Assembly (NCBI GenBank): GCA_022059125.1
Contig: JAEUWY010000006.1
Span: forward strand, 558,001-622,000
Reading direction: 5' to 3'
Length of the DNA stretch: 64,000 nucleotides
DNA from: Corynespora cassiicola
Taxonomy: Eukaryota > Ascomycota > Dothideomycetes > Pleosporales > Corynesporascaceae
The position numbers were made by a program, and so were the translations under genes. The notes beneath the pieces are model-generated. The model was not told the origin of the DNA. It worked only from the letters and a program-made list of their open reading frames with translations, and did no database searches. Positions 10,610-25,112 of this stretch are shown here, piece by piece; the stretch's first letter is position 1; each line of letters begins with the position of its first letter.

Positions 10610-13600
10610 AAAGGTCAGTCAAGGGACAGCGATTGGTAGGATATTGCGCCAGATGCCAGTGCACAGGCCATCAATATCTTAGGTTTTTGTGGCTCATTGA
10701 TCTGTTAATTAAGACTTATACGCATGTAGTTATTGTCATAGTAAAGAAGCTTGTGTAGCGTAGGTGCCTGGGTAAATTACCTACACGTCTTATTCAGGGC
10801 ATAGGCCTCTAACATGTAAATCTTCACGGCGATGGTTGATGAGTATGCCAAAATGCGGTCGAGGCCAGAGAACATCAGATGAGCCAATGCAGATAATATG
10901 GAACTCATGTGATGTGCCTTCATAAAATATGCACGTTCTAGCGTCGACTAAATCTGAATACAGGGGTTTGAGGCTATATATTATCTCGAGCGTTCAGATA
11001 ATGGCCGAATGCTATATAATTGCTTTGCTCAACTCACCATGGAGAAATTTCTAATCCAAGTAGATGTGCTTGAGACGAGATGCCTCATTGCTTTGCATTC
11101 ACTTGACACATCCAGTTACATGCATCCTGGCTTCGAAATGTATTGTGGAATTAGGATTTCGATACAACCCAGACAAGACGGTTGACAGCCCCTATTTTAG
11201 GGGCACACTGAACCTCTCACAAAGACTGCAATGCTACAGAAAGCCTTGGGCAATTGCTGTGTTCTGATACACTTGGTCGTATGTATTGAGAACAGGATCT
11301 GTCGTTTGTGTCCTATCCTTATGCTTGGGAAAGTATCCTTCTGCGCATGCTGCATCCTCCATCTTTCGCAAGAGGTCGATTGGGCACGTATTTCTCGGGG
11401 TGCCGTCTAACAGGATGATCATGGTAACGAAAGATTTCGAGCTTTGCAATCGGTCAAGTGTATGATCCAGCCAGACTAAGATCAACGGCCGACACAGGGC
11501 TGCACTACGCAAGACGGTGCATTCGCGAAGAGAATGCCGTTGGACCTTCAAGTACATGACAGTGTCAATGTAGCTTTTGTTTCTTTATAGCCGCCGTGTT
11601 GTAGGTTCTGTCCCGGGGTTCCGTCGGAGAATGTGGGCTATCGCTGACCTAGAGGAATATTCGTTAGAGGTTAGTTACCTAATGTTCATAGGTGAGTGAG
11701 CTGGACAGCTATTGTTCCTTCCTACCATGGCTTTGATCAAGCGCAACTGAAGCAACAAGTACGAGGCACACCATGCACCTCAGCTGCGTCACGGGGTGCT
11801 CGCCTTTCGCGATGACTCTGGCCTACAGCGCAAGAAACACGCACCCCGCTCCAAAGAGCCAAAGGAGCGGACCGAACTGCTAAGACAACTCGCACGAGGC
11901 CGTATGATTCTTTGGTCAAGTCATCGCTAGTCCAAGACCGCCAGAGAAGGTCGGGCCTGTGCTGGAGATCTTCGAATTCTCTGCGCATCGGTGCTTGGAA
12001 GCTCCCGCATGGATTCGTACGCAAGCCTGATCGACCACCCCACGCTCTCTACCCTGCAACACTATCGTATTCGAGTCGATCCTGCGCACAGTTGATACCC
12101 GCCGCTTCCTCTCGATACTTGTTTCTTGATGGAATCAGACCATTGTGGCTTCGCCCCAGGGATGAGGCAGGAAGCACCGGATGCGGCTTGGAGAACAAGG
12201 TTACAACTTAGCTGCTCTTAATGCAGCGGGAGCCTGCGCTCTCGTCGAATTTTCCGTCGTTGGTGCGTCATGACAGGGTCATATCGTCGATTTCGAAGCA
12301 AAATGGTTTGCAGTGCGAGAGGGCGGGCTGGGAGAATCGCGATCGGGATCTGTTAGCCGTGGTTCTGAACTCGAATCGAACAGGGCGCTTTCATGTGCAG
12401 TCGAATGTGAAGCGGGGACGTGACATATGGCAGATCTGGCGCTGTGTAACACATATGCGAGTGGGCGTTGAAGGGGAGCGCAGGTTGGTGTGCCAAGTGA
12501 TATCCCTGCACATTGGCCTTAGCTGCAGTCAAAAACCTTAGGGGCGGCCAATGATAGCTCGAATGGATAGCTTTCCAAACCAATCATATTGTCGCAGCTC
12601 AACTTCGTGCCTTTCCACACAACGCCGGAGGAGAAGATATGTTCTGTTCGCAACGGCTGGGCCAGCGGTTTGCAATTTTATTGTCAGAGGGCATACAGAT
12701 GCCATCCTTTTTTCGTATTCAGGATCTACAATATCTCTGCGAGGGCGCTATCGGTGATAGCAGGGAGACGAAAGTTGTCTTCAAGAATACGGCCGACCAA
12801 GTTTGTATGCTAGATTTTCAAACCTTCAAAGGGTCGTCTATGCTCCGGTCATTTCGTGAGGATGAAATGAGTAGGAACTCTTCTTTCACGTCGTACAGAT
12901 AAAGGTACTCTTTTCAAAAGCGTGGGACATATATCGTAAAAACACCGAAGATCCATAACAGCTGCCCTTCACGCCGCTGTCAAGGATCCCTATAGTACTG
13001 ATGCTCCACATCTTTTTCTACAAGTGATAACCCAAACAGTAAACCCCCATTGTTTTTCGGTATGATAGATCTAGGTCTCTCTTATAGGCTAGGCACCTCA
13101 TTCGAGGCTATGTGAAGCGAAATGTAGAACTTTTCTCATTGGAGGAGGCATGATGAAATGTTTGAGCTATTTTCAAGCCAGTATCTATTTTTTTTTATAA
13201 AAAAAGGGGGGGAGCACTATTAAGAGCGCTCTTCTGTATTTTACGTGAATGAATCCATCCTGCGGGTTGTAGGCCAGCAGCTTTCTAGTCTAATCAACGA
13301 CATACTTCCTAAGAGGATTATGCGCATGGAAATTTGGGTAAAAGGTAGATCAAATATCCCCGAACTTCTTCATATTCTTGCTTGATTAGTTTTTCTTATT
13401 CAGCAAGCCAGATTCAGGGCTCTCTACCTATTTTTCTGCGAGTTGCACTATGAGACAACAACCAAAAAAATTGGGGTACTTCGCGACTCTCTAGATGAGT
13501 CTTCTAAGGGCTTGGTGGGTCATGACTACAATGTCCGCAACTTTCGTACGACTTTGTTCTAGAAAAGTCTTGGCTCATGTTCAGCTGGACTACACAGCAC

Positions 13601-16600
13601 TTCCTCTCAAAAAGCAGTGGGGAAAGTGAGCTTTCAAAAATTGGAGATAGCGGGGTAGTTGTCAGTCTCGGGCATCGCAACTCGCTACAGCCCTGCGGCT
13701 GCAGCTAACGATGTTCAAGGGCAAAAAATCCGTTGGCGAATAGAGAACCAGCCGGCGACGTTCTCGGTCGGAGAACCGGAGATGCTACAATCAAGAATAG
13801 CTTGTTCCGATGGCTGTGATCCCATTCCTGCAGCTTGCCTATTCGTATAACTGCCGGACGAGTTCGGAAGCTGCCAACAATTGACCCCCACAGACTCCAC
13901 AAAACCGTCGAAGGGCAGGACGCTAATTACAGTCCACGAATTTTTGACACGGATGCGAAGAGCATCATAGATTAGGGACACGCGGCGAGGTACTTTTCTT
14001 GACATGGTTCATGAATCGGCCTCACCGTCAGAAGAGTTTTGGGTGTTGCGCGGGGAGTGAGTCGAGTACACGGTCACTTCTCTCGGCTACCTTGGCTTAG
14101 CAAAATACTTCTTGGTCAAGAATGTATGATGCATGAATTCCATCAGCTACCGCGAGTTAAAAGAACATGCGAGTGCCAGGTGGTCTGTCAAACCCTAAAT
14201 GACCAACGCGGGCCAAGGTCTGAGCTGTGGCCTGAAAATGGCGTGCTTCGATCCACACCTAAATTCCGATTGAGCGTATATCCAACTTTCTTTCTGCTGG
14301 TCAATGGCTCGAGTAAATCAGGAACTGATCATCAACGGCAGTCACAGGAGTTTTGATTCCGATGTAGATCGACGCGTGATGTAGAGATCTAGGCCGATGC
14401 ACCGAGAGAACTTGATGAGAGGTAAAGAAGTAAGAGTCAGGGTCGATGCTTAGCATATGCAGATCGTTTCGGATTGCAAAGCAGGCCGGGCACGATGGCC
14501 GATGGCGTGTTGGCAAAGAAAGATTTGATGATGAGCTGATAAGGTGAGCCTTGCAAATCATCTCTGCGGGATGAAGCAAACATTCTAGTATTCCAGGATG
14601 GAACAAGTATCTACAGTCATTCGACGAGTTGGTCCATAATCTAACGCATCGGTTACCACGTCAGTGCCATCGTTGTCCATGCTTGATGAGTGTACGTCCG
14701 GGACCTACGTCGTCATACTTTGTTGGGTTACACCGGGAAACATGGCTCTGGTGAGGATCAGCGAAACTCAAGGTTTCTGGGGGATGCATCGTGCTCCATG
14801 AGATGGATTACGGAGCAACGGCTTATCTGCGTTCGCAACACTTTCTATGAGGTTTCTTTGCGGCAGACTATTCTCTTGCCCAGCTATGGCAGTTTACGTT
14901 CAATCTGCCATCTTTGAGCTAAATCGATCATGAGACGACTAATTATCTTGCAAGGTTGTGCAATTTGAGCGTGCTGCACACCCACTGGCCATGGATCCGC
15001 ACCTGCGGAACGATACCCTACACGTTTAACAGGCAGGTCTATCACAAGTGTCATGGATTCAACTATGCGCTAGGTCTGAGTTAGGAAGAGAAAGGCACAG
15101 ATGTGCGTTAGCAAATGACAGTTGCCACAATCAGCTGAAGAACAGACCGAGCAATCGGAGATGGCATCACCAGCCGGAGCTTCTTAGGTCGTGTAATTGG
15201 TGCTAGCATTCGCGAAACCAAAGTGAAGGTGGCAATGATGGCATCACCCACATGGTCGTGGTAATAAAAGTAGAAATCGCGGGGTCGATAGCGGCATGTC
15301 AAGGTCGCGGGACGGACGCAGGGGAAAATCCAGGGCAAACAGACCAACGAGGAGAATTGGGAACGCATATGCAAAAATTGTCGAAAAGGCCCAACGCGAG
15401 GCCAAACGAGTAAGTGTGTCGTTAAGGGACAAGCTCTCTGATTGGCTGGCACGCAGAGCCAGCGAATCCACTGGATGCCAAGCTCTTTGGGCTCAAATCA
15501 AGTCCCACACGGAACCCAATAGAGATGGAATCTAGAAATCTGCCCTCAGATGAACAAGGACATCGATGAAAATCACGGTAGGCATGCGACGTCCTGCATG
15601 CTGGTCGGTGAGCCTACCGCGGACGCGGCGAATGGGATCATGAACACATTGTTCGGCCATGTGGTACTCGCATATAGCCCAGGCTAGCAGCCGTTTGGCT
15701 TCTTTCAATAACAGTCCATGGACTCCGAGCGCTTGGTTCATCCGAGTTACTAGGCCGTTCCTGCGGAAAGCCTGGGTACAATTTCGTTCAAAGGTGCCAT
15801 CGGCATTCTATAGCTCACGGGCAGTAGACGAAGGATATCGACGAAATGGAAAGGAACTGGAGCCGTTAGCTAAGCGATGCCTACAACCCGACTGCTATCC
15901 TCATCGATCTACATAGCTGGTGAATCGGTTGCCGCCGCAACAGCCCACCGGCTGCAGTTTCGCGTGCGGACGACCACGAAGCGAACATGTTGATAGATTG
16001 TTCAAACTGTCCTCAAAGACTAGTTGTATGTGTTGCTGCCGAGATTGCCGTTCAAAATGGGCGGGAAAGCTCTTCTGGCGCTTGAGAGGCGGCTCGCAGG
16101 AAAATTCTAGGAATGCCATCGCATTTTGCCCCAGATTCTTTACTAACCCGTCGATTGAGAACAGTCCAGAAATTCTGTTGTTTCATCCCTCGGGTCTATT
16201 TGGCTTGTAAGCCAGTTTGGGTTCGCTATCGTACGGAAATGATCAGGCCACTCTGGCCCCTTTCGGCCGGCATTGAGGCAGAATCGACTGGAGATCGTGC
16301 GGCAGAGATGGACCTCGCGATATGGATCTTGCAGCCCATAAGAAGGTGAGAGAGGCTGAGCGATGGTTTTCTAGTAAGATGATTAGAAGAGCGGGACTGA
16401 TCAAACAGCTATGCAACAGAGGGGAGCCTTCTGGCCAGGGGTTCCACATCTCAGACTCTACGCAGACAAAGGTTCGTGCTCCTACAGGTCAAAATACATT
16501 GTGGTGACGCATCGCCTTTCCTGCGTGCTGCTACGGCATCATTGGACGTTCATAAAAGTAGGCAATAGAGACGCAGAAGAGATTGGATGCGAAATAAGGA

Positions 16601-17257
16601 TTGAGGCCAGTGGTATGGATCGTGTTTTACTAGACGTAGCCGGAAGGATATGTGCCGATGGACGCGTACTGTGCCTGAAGGGTTGGGAACAATCGTGTAT
16701 CGTTTGTCAGCATCCCCTGAAAGATGAGGATGAGGCTTTCGAGTAGCGCGTAGAATGGCGTGGTATGCCGGAGTGGCTTGGAGGTGCTCAGCAGAGTCCG
16801 AACCTCTTTGAAGAGCAAAACGGAAGATATGCAGCATGATATGTCAAGAATGCCGGGTTTATGATGAAGAGCTTCTGGTGGATGCTGCCCGACGAACCCC
16901 ATATACCCATCGAGGGAGAACTGTAGACATGCTCGTGATTGGCCCGGGAGATACTTCCTCGGAAAGCGCCAAGCAAGGCAGTTGTCGGAAACGCACACCA
17001 GGTGAATGTCCTGCTGAAAACTACTACAGCCTTGGAAATCGCGACCGCCCCAAAATACTTATAATATACTTCTTTACCCGTCCCGTGAGCATTGGTGGCT
17101 GCACCGATGCATTGCAGAGCGAACTGCTGGTGGTCGCACGTCACAGGGCAATCATCGCACCCGGCCCCTCGCCACGCATCATCGGCCGTCCACCTTATTA
17201 GGTGAACGGCTTCTTAACACAACATCGAAACGTTTTTCTTTTGCGTGTCCGCACACA
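10610..17257. other. 6.6 kb with no recognisable gene, probably decayed DNA
   Basis: No intact gene and no recognised domain. Some stretches look protein-like in pieces. One is on the minus strand near 15535-15741 (LGVHGLLLKEAKRLLAWAIC), with a possible upstream continuation in another frame near 15760-15840. Another is on the plus strand near 13855-13975, and a third is a hydrophobic segment on the minus strand at 15244-15471. Each is broken by stops or frame changes within 200-300 bases. This looks like old accessory genes or repeats eroded by mutation. T/A runs occur around 13190-13210. Confidence 0.4.
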
Positions 17258-19901
17258 ATGTCGTCGAACACGCCGCCTTTTGCCTCCGGCTACAACCCGC
17301 CGCCGACTGCTGGCGCGAGAAAGGTCGCTATCCCCCGCTTGCAGCGGACCGGCCAGGCGCAGAACCCGAAAGATAGAAGAAGAGTCCCACGGGCTTGTAC
17401 AGCATGCCGAAGCCACAAGATCAAATGTTCCGGTGACACCCCGCTGTGCAAGCACTGTGAGGCCACGGGCCGAGAGTGCGTGTACATAATGCCTCGCAAG
17501 GACCGGCTCAAAATGTAGGACATGGCACGCTTCCTCCGGCCTTCCGTATGCTTACTGATGAGTTGTCCAGAGTCACCGAGCGTTGCGTGCAGATGGCAGG
17601 CGTGTTAAACGATTTGAGGAGTCGCGCCAACGAAGAGGATAGCGCAAGGATCAGTGAGTTGTTGGACGCGGTGCGCGACCCTTTTGCCAATGGGCCCCGG
17701 CCCAGAATATGTCTACTGACGCGCGCCTAGGTCGAGGAGGACATCTCCGATATCCGGCAGCCGCAAGTGCCTTCTAACCCAGATCATACAGTCGAAGATT
17801 CTCCCGAGGGCTCCGGGACACTCGAGACGGTGTCTTACGAGCCATTGGATCCGCTCAACAACGACTCGTTGGACCTTGTCGACGAAGATCTACTCAAAGA
17901 TGAACGCGCGAGAGCCACTGGCTTCGTGGGAAAGAATTCAGAGGTTCAGTGGTTGCGAGCCATCGTACTGCAGCTTGAACGGACCGAGGATGAGTCAGCA
18001 AAACCCAAGTCTGAACGAAGACCATCCTATGCACCAAGCAATATCGACCAAGTCAGCTCATTCTCCTTTTATTCGGATAATGAGAGTATCGATCCAGACT
18101 TTTATGTCGTGCCGTACGAGTTGCCAGCACCAGACGTGGCTGAACGCCTACTGGATTGTTACATGTCGACCGTTCACGATTCGTTCCCTATCCTTCCGCG
18201 CAAATTATTCGAAGACCAGTTCCGAAGATACTTCAAGGCCGTACAGTCAGGAAGCGCTCCTCGTTTGAGTCCTCGGTGGCAAGCAATCCTTAATCTGGTC
18301 TTTGCTATAGGCGCAAAGTACTCGCACTTGACCAAAGCAAGTTGGCGTGGAGACGAACGAGACCACATCATGTACCAGGCTCGAGCTAGAAAGTTCGGAC
18401 TCTCTGAGAATGCCCTTACCAATCACCCTGATGTACCTCAGATACAGGTTGCGGGACTTTTGGCTTTTTACTACCTCTCAGTTGGACAAATCAGCCGGTA
18501 AGTTGTGCTCCGCCCGTTTGGCATTGAATATCCAAGCTTTTTCTTCGCGCAGTTGTGCTGACGTCTCAACCCCATAGTTCTTGGGTCATATTAGGTACCG
18601 CTTTGAGATTCGCATATTCTCTCGGTCTCCATGTCCGCAACGAAGACCCTTCGGCCACAGCTACAAAGCGGGAGATGTTGGTGCGCATTTGGTGGAGTCT
18701 TTACTCCCTGGAGCGCTTGCTCAGTGTGGCCACAGGGCGTCCCAGCATCATAGTCGACTCTTGCTGCTCCGTTCCCATGCCAGTTCCACTCTCAGAAGAC
18801 CAGATAGCGGATGATGCCGAGGCAGTCCAGAAATTCAGACGCCCAAGCACCCCCTCCACAGTATCGTCGGCTGCAACTAGCCCGGCGCTTTCCAACTCTT
18901 TTCCTGGAATGGACACTCCTCGAACACCCACCGGATTTGCGAAAAACGAAGCAAATTCCGGCTCCTACTTTAGAGCTGTCATTCAGATCGGCATCATATC
19001 CCAAAACATCCTTTCATCGCTGTATACAGCAGGTACTATGATTAGGTCGCCAACTGAGATCCAGCAAAATATTGCCCAGCTGGGTCAGCGTCTTGATCAA
19101 TGGCTTTCGTCTTTGCCATCCGAGTTTAATTTCCAGGCCAGACGTCCTGGAGTTGCCAGTGGACGACAAAGTCATTTGCGAGAGAGTATGCTTCTTGGCT
19201 TTCATTTTTACAGTTGCAGAATTCTGCTCACCCGCCCATGCCTGGGAAGCTTGAGTGCCTCTTTGAAAGAAGGCAAAGATGCAGGCATGCCTGGTCCCTT
19301 CATCCGGCGTATGGCGACAATCTGTATTGAATCCGCCAAGGCGGTGGCTGATTTTCTTCCGGACCAGCCCAATCCCACCTATATTTACGAGTATGGGCCA
19401 TGGTGGAGCATCATTCACCATTTGATGCAAACATTTTCCATATACTTGCTTGGCCTCTTGTATTCGACGCCCATGTCGCAAGAGACAGTGGTTCTTCTTC
19501 AGTATTCCAGGAAGGTTGTACGGTGGCTACGCGCGATGCAAGACCCTCTGTCGATAAGGGCATACCACATGGCCATGCGGACTTTGGACGAGATCGCTGG
19601 GCGCCTCTCACTGGACATCTCGGACTTCTGGGTTGAGCATGCGATGGCGTTTCCTGGCTCTGACATTGGGATGGCTGATGCTACATCGCCAGATGAGGCT
19701 GCGTTTCTCGGGGGCGTGGGACCCATGGTAGATTCGCATTTGCCGTCGCACTATGTGGCTACTGTTCCCATGTCAGCCCCAACACCTGTTTCTTCAATGT
19801 TGAATTCATTAGATACTCGCACACCCGCAGCCCCGCCTTTTCCACCGCAAGCGGGAGGTCATTTCTTTGACGACAGCATTAGACGAGGCAGTCGAACTTA
19901 A
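17258..19901 (+). CDS. Zn2Cys6 transcription factor with fungal_trans domain
   Basis: Four exons, 17258-17514, 17571-17670, 17731-18497 and 18578-19901, encode 815 aa. Introns of 56, 60 and 80 nt have clear ends (for example donor GTGCGC, branch CTGAC and acceptor CTAG in the second), and all phases agree. The Zn2Cys6 cluster lies at about residues 47-74 (ACTACRSHKIKCSGDTPLC then KHC and EC), followed by a basic linker PRKDRLK and a short heptad-like dimerisation stretch. A fungal_trans (PF04082) regulatory domain spans roughly residues 250-550, including RIWWSLYSLERLLSVATGRP. The C-terminal 150 residues are Pro/Ser-rich. It is a nuclear DNA-binding regulator of unknown targets. The oxidative genes at 25.1-32.3 kb are the nearest candidates but lie 5 kb away. 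Confidence 0.9.
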
Positions 19902-22900
19902 CGACGATACGACGACTTACGGTAATGGAGAGATTCCCTGCAGCAAACATATGGTGGCGTTGTGAGGGTTTGGAGCATTAAGGGCTGCTTGGAACCGCGG
20001 GGCGCTCCGCGGGGCGAACAGCAGCGCACGGATGCGGTGCGGGGGGTGATGGAAGAAATCGAGTGATTTCCATTTGCTACTTTCTAATATGATGTCCGTA
20101 CGAAGTACCGGAGAAGGGCACAATGTCACTGAAAAGGATGCGAGGCAGTCTTTTTATCGGCAGCGTGCCTACTTCCCACTGACGTCACTGTTATTTGATG
20201 GAATAGATGGCAAGAACGAGATCCTCGTCTGATGCGTTTATGACTGAGGCTTGGATGCGAGTAATACTTAAAAATTTTCCAATAATGGTTACTCCCGTAA
20301 TGGCACAAGTGTATGTTTTATCGGCGATGTGTACTGAATCTACTAACTGGCTGTACCGAGACTGTCGTCAAGCACGTGATACCCTCGGAAATTATGGATG
20401 TTTTACACTCGTGCCAATGAGCTTCGCCTTTGTTGAGAAACGCTTATTATGTTGATATGATACTGGCTGGGGTTGTACACCGCTTCCGAACATATGTCTC
20501 CTGTTCAGTTTCGATGAGTTGGCGCTGGGCTTTTGTCATGTCGCAACGTGCAGAGGAGCTTCACGGTAGCGAATAGGGTAACCACTGAATCCCTGTTGCA
20601 TTCATTACAAAATAAATAAGAGCCCTATATTAGCCCATAAACCATTCAGCCTGATTGGCTTTCCCTCATTCTCTATAGAATCACGACCTTGATAACGCGT
20701 TTTGATGACCATCTAGGCGCCTAGGTAGGTAATGACGGAAATAGCCTTCATCAGATTACACTGCCTTATGCGCATGGAGAATATCATTCTCGGGCTTACA
20801 AAGGTTCTAATTCGAACACTAACCACAAACAATATCATGAAAAAGAGAAACCTAGTGCTTGGTCGAAGAGACTGTGGGGGCAAGTCACGCTCTTCGTAAT
20901 ACGCTTCTTCATTAATGAAAACTAGGCTAGCCTGTGTAGCTTTATACTAAACAAATTTATATTTCCAGCAACTTTAGTTATATTTCCAGTATGATTAATG
21001 GAGCTTTGGTGAAAAAGCTGGATTAGAGAGGACAACCACAAAGCTGCGACGACCCTGAGCCTCTCTTGGAGTTAACAGTGACATCTCGTATTCTTAGTTC
21101 TACGGGAAGGTATAAAGATGGTATGTACCCACTAGAGATGTAAATTATATAGAGATCAGATGACAGGGACGTTAAAAGCAAAATCTCGCGCCGAGAACTC
21201 TTTTCTGTGCTAGGCACCTCGAAACCCCTGGCTTTGAGGACTATAACAAACCGAAGCAGGCAGATCCAAGTTCTATGGAATGACATTCCCTATTTGGAAT
21301 CTCGAATCGAGGAGACCGCGCCCTGAGTGCTGTCGCACTAACTCGCTGACAATAAACTTGATTGGTCAGAACTTCCTCTTTCGCCAAGTGGGTACCCAAC
21401 AGCTCCCAGTGATTTCGTCCCGAACCCACCTTTCACGACCGCCACATAGTGAATTTCGCTTGCGCTCCTAGGAAACTGTTTTTCTGTTCATTCCTACCTT
21501 TTTGAAATCTTGCATGTGAGGTATGTTTGGAGTGAAGTATTGATTGCCTCACAGTATCGCTCTCCTCGAATCGATTTCCTCCCGAATCCGCGTCTTCCGA
21601 GACTCCAAACTTGGACATAAACCAATTAGAATACCATGAAAATCACCGATTGTCTAAACGCTATAAGATGCCTATGAACTCATCGATGTTCACGACCGTA
21701 ACTCCGCGCGTACAAGCGTCGGGAGACTCACACATACCACTGTAACGAGGCGACGGTGGCCACCACGGCACAGATATCAATACGGGAATAAATGGGTTGC
21801 AGTTCCTTAGAGTACTATACATATACCCATGTGAATTTAGTCTCATCTCGGGACACATTGTGTACAACATGTATACTGCAGGCAAGCGCTGGGTCCTTTT
21901 GGGACAGTGAAGGAGACCCAACCCACACATGGCTATAGTGTAGAGGAAATGTCTTCATAACCAGTGGCATATTCTATCCATCCTTGTCTTATGCTTCACC
22001 GTTAAAATATGTACGTTAATGTTGTGAGGGGCATCCCTCGAAACGGGGGAATAGTTTATCGGTACTCCCAGAGGGCTATCGCACCCCTTTTACATCAACA
22101 GAGAATTGTGGTGGCGTCGCGAGCTAGTCGCAACCTTCAGGTCATTGATTCTTAGGCAAAGCTATCTAAATATGCATATGATGGTTCATGTCGTTTAATA
22201 ACCTAACACGAGAGTCCCCAATAAACTTCAAAGCCGATGTTCAGGCTGAAGGCCAAAGAAGAAGCCTCGAGAAGCTCGTATGCTCTACGAGGCTCTGTCC
22301 ATTCCTAGAAGCTAAGCCAACCCGAAAGGATAGCGAGCGTCTTGCAGCAATAGCTCAAAAAAGATTATTTCATATCTTCAGTATCAATGTAACCTTTATG
22401 GATATGTTGACCGTTTGCTTTGTGTCTCGTCTCGTCTCGTCTCGTCTCGTCTCGAGTTTGCAGTGTGATTTCGCCACCGAGCTATACCCGGCGATAGTCC
22501 CTTCAAGCAGCCGACCAGTGTAGCATGTTCCAGCGTAGCAAAGCTTTGTTTTTGCTGTTATATCGTATCGATTTTCGTTGTTTCGCTAACCATGTCCACC
22601 ACGCGAGGTCCCCTTTTCGCGACGAGCTCGGATGGCCTGATCAAACGTCCTTGTCATCGAAAAGCCTAGTCAGGTAAGCTAACGAGCTCTCTGTAAGTTG
22701 TTCATAGCCATTTGTATCCATCATGAGGCTCTCGTGAGCCTGTGTACGTTTTTCCGTCCGAAGTCTACCGATCGTCTCGCTCGAAAGGGGTAGGGGTAGG
22801 TAGGTCGTAGTAGATGGGAAGGGGCAAGCTGGAGTCGTTTCGCGCTCTAGATTGATTAGTATAGATGCTGCTCACTAGATGCCGTTCTAGAAGATAATTT

Positions 22901-25112
22901 TTCATCAAATCTTGATGCCAAAGTATCCCCATACTAAAACTCTAGCTGTTCAGCATGATGATAGCCCTACATCGATCCTCAGAGAAGTCCGACGTACTGG
23001 CAACCATTCATACTTCCCTGCTTCATTGAGATGCCGCATATCAAATTCATTGATTATTGATGCTTCGCGATACGTCCAGTCCGGCAGCAGGCGTTGGTAC
23101 GCCGGCGGAAATTATTGGAGTGGAGCTGAGCTCCGCAGTCATCGATGCAGGAGCGGGTGAATGCCTGGTTCGGAAACCTTTCACTCGCTATGATTGGCGA
23201 CGGCCATCTCTGCCGCTGCAGTGTTCCGTTCCCAGTGACCTTAAGTGTGGGCTTTGTATCAAATAGAATGGAAATTACTTTACCGTACAAGCTGGGGCGG
23301 CAGAGATCGAACGTGCAGAAGCTCCCTATATCCATAAACCTGATGCGCTAAACTAAAATGAGGTCACTTTGGTTTTCGCTGTCAACGGTTGGCTGTCCAT
23401 GGACTGTTGATGGTTGATGAGGCAGAGTTCGGCAGACCGATGGGGCTCCGAAGACTCACCCTGGTGGAATTTTACACAGACCACAAGACATAGGCCTGCC
23501 CTATCACATCGCTCAACCCGAGAAACAAGAATCTAGCCAGAAATTCTCCAATTTATCTCCTCCCAACTCTTTTCTTACCACTTTCACGCCCTTTTTAAAA
23601 AAAAATATAGCGAAGAGCTTGTAGACTAACACAAGTGATGGAGGCTGAGCTCGAAGAAATCTAAAGCGATCATTGGTCCTAATTTGCAGTTGAGATACCG
23701 AAACATGTTCTGATCGCTGAGTATCTCGTATAAGCCACCTACGCTGCCACGCTCAACAACCTACAGTTCTTGACCTTTACTTCGAGGCTTGCCCACTACG
23801 CAAGTGCGAGATTTGCACTGAAAAATACCACCACGTAAAACTTACGATTTATTTAATCATAGTTATCTCGATTGTTTCAACAGATCACAAAAGTTTGCGT
23901 GGCTGAATTATGTTTCGTTGGAACTGAAAGTCCGGAAAGGCTATACTCGTTCGAGGGCCTTATTAAATTATTTTCTCAGCTACTTTAGCTGCTGATTGTT
24001 TATCTATAGCACAAATAAATTCCATATAACTCAGTTCTAGTCTAAAAGGCTATCAATAGGCAGAATACAGTTCGTTTAGTCCTCCTCAAGCTTGCTCAGA
24101 CATCGTTCTTCTGTCCAGTTTGATATTTCTAATTTCACTTGGGCTTCTTCTTGGGAAAAATACAATTCTTTTAAGACTGGGTTAGTCGACGAGAATATTT
24201 AGGTACTGACCTAATACGTGCTTCCAGGTTCGCATGCAATTAATCACGTGACACTTTCTTCCTGTTGGTGCCTACCTAGGTACCTTGGTAAAGCCTAAGT
24301 GAACTTAATATCAAATGATATATAGATAATCTGTGCTTTTTTTGTCCGTATTCTGCCAGTTGATTTACTTTGTTACCATTTCAAGTGTTCTGATGATCCT
24401 GTCTAGGGTACCTAACGTTACCCACGTATAGCAAGACCAATGAGGTGGTCCTGGTGCTGCCGGACCCGTTTCAAAGCAACGTGTCGCTCTTTCAATCGTG
24501 TCTCTTTGGAAACTTGCGTCATTTAGACGAGCTGTAGGTCCATTGTGAGGGTCGGTTGTGTTTAGAAGGACTCTCTAAGCCCGAAGGTTGTGTCCATTAC
24601 CACAAATAGCAAGACCAACCACATATAAACATACGTTTGCCCCAATATTCAACACAATTATATTAACTTTTATTAAGATGAAAGCTCTAATATTCCACTT
24701 CCGAACAGTCCCGACTACTACCATGATTATCGAAAGAAGTCGAGTGATTCTGACAAAACATCTGTTGGGGTAATACCTGCTGGAATGAAAGAGACGGGCC
24801 GGAATGTCAGAATTTGTGTCTCCGGCTATCAGAAAACGATATAGAAGCGGCCCGATTAGGCCTTTCCCGAGCTTTTCGGCCAAATTACCTGCTCTGACGT
24901 GTTGGGATCTTCGGTCAAAGATGTAGCCGAGCCGTGGAGTTCGAGAGTATATTAATTGAGGGGCGCACTGTAGCTCTATTATCAATGAATCGGAATTCCA
25001 TTGACACCATACACTTCTCGTTGAGACATCAAGCCCTATCTACGGTAATATCTGAACCATCTTGATTTCCGCGACTTGCCGCTCTATAGCCTGGCGCCTC
25101 AGATAATCCAAG
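19902..25112. other. 5.2 kb gene-poor interval
   Basis: No gene supported. Frames are short (longest 136 codons, minus strand 24575-24985) and featureless. The stretch is AT-rich around 20590-21000 and 23570-24400. It contains CCTAGGTAGGTA-like words (20716-20730, 24283-24296) that are common in ascomycete intergenic DNA, and a CTCGT repeat at 22424-22454. The last few hundred bases serve as promoter for the monooxygenase at 25113. Confidence 0.4.
22424..22454. repeat. CTCGT tandem microsatellite
   Basis: Five perfect copies of CTCGT plus partial flanks, directly readable in the sequence. It falls in gene-free DNA and has no evident function. Confidence 0.9.

Noticed and set aside
16764..16800. 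GCCGGAGTGGCTTGGAGG, resembling the D-arm of a tRNA-Ser or tRNA-Leu
   Set aside because: No matching acceptor stem or GTTCRANYC T-arm box follows at the expected distance.
22424..22454. CTCGT array considered as a telomere-like or CRISPR-like repeat
   Set aside because: Five-base unit with no spacers and no match to fungal TTAGGG telomere repeats; a plain microsatellite.
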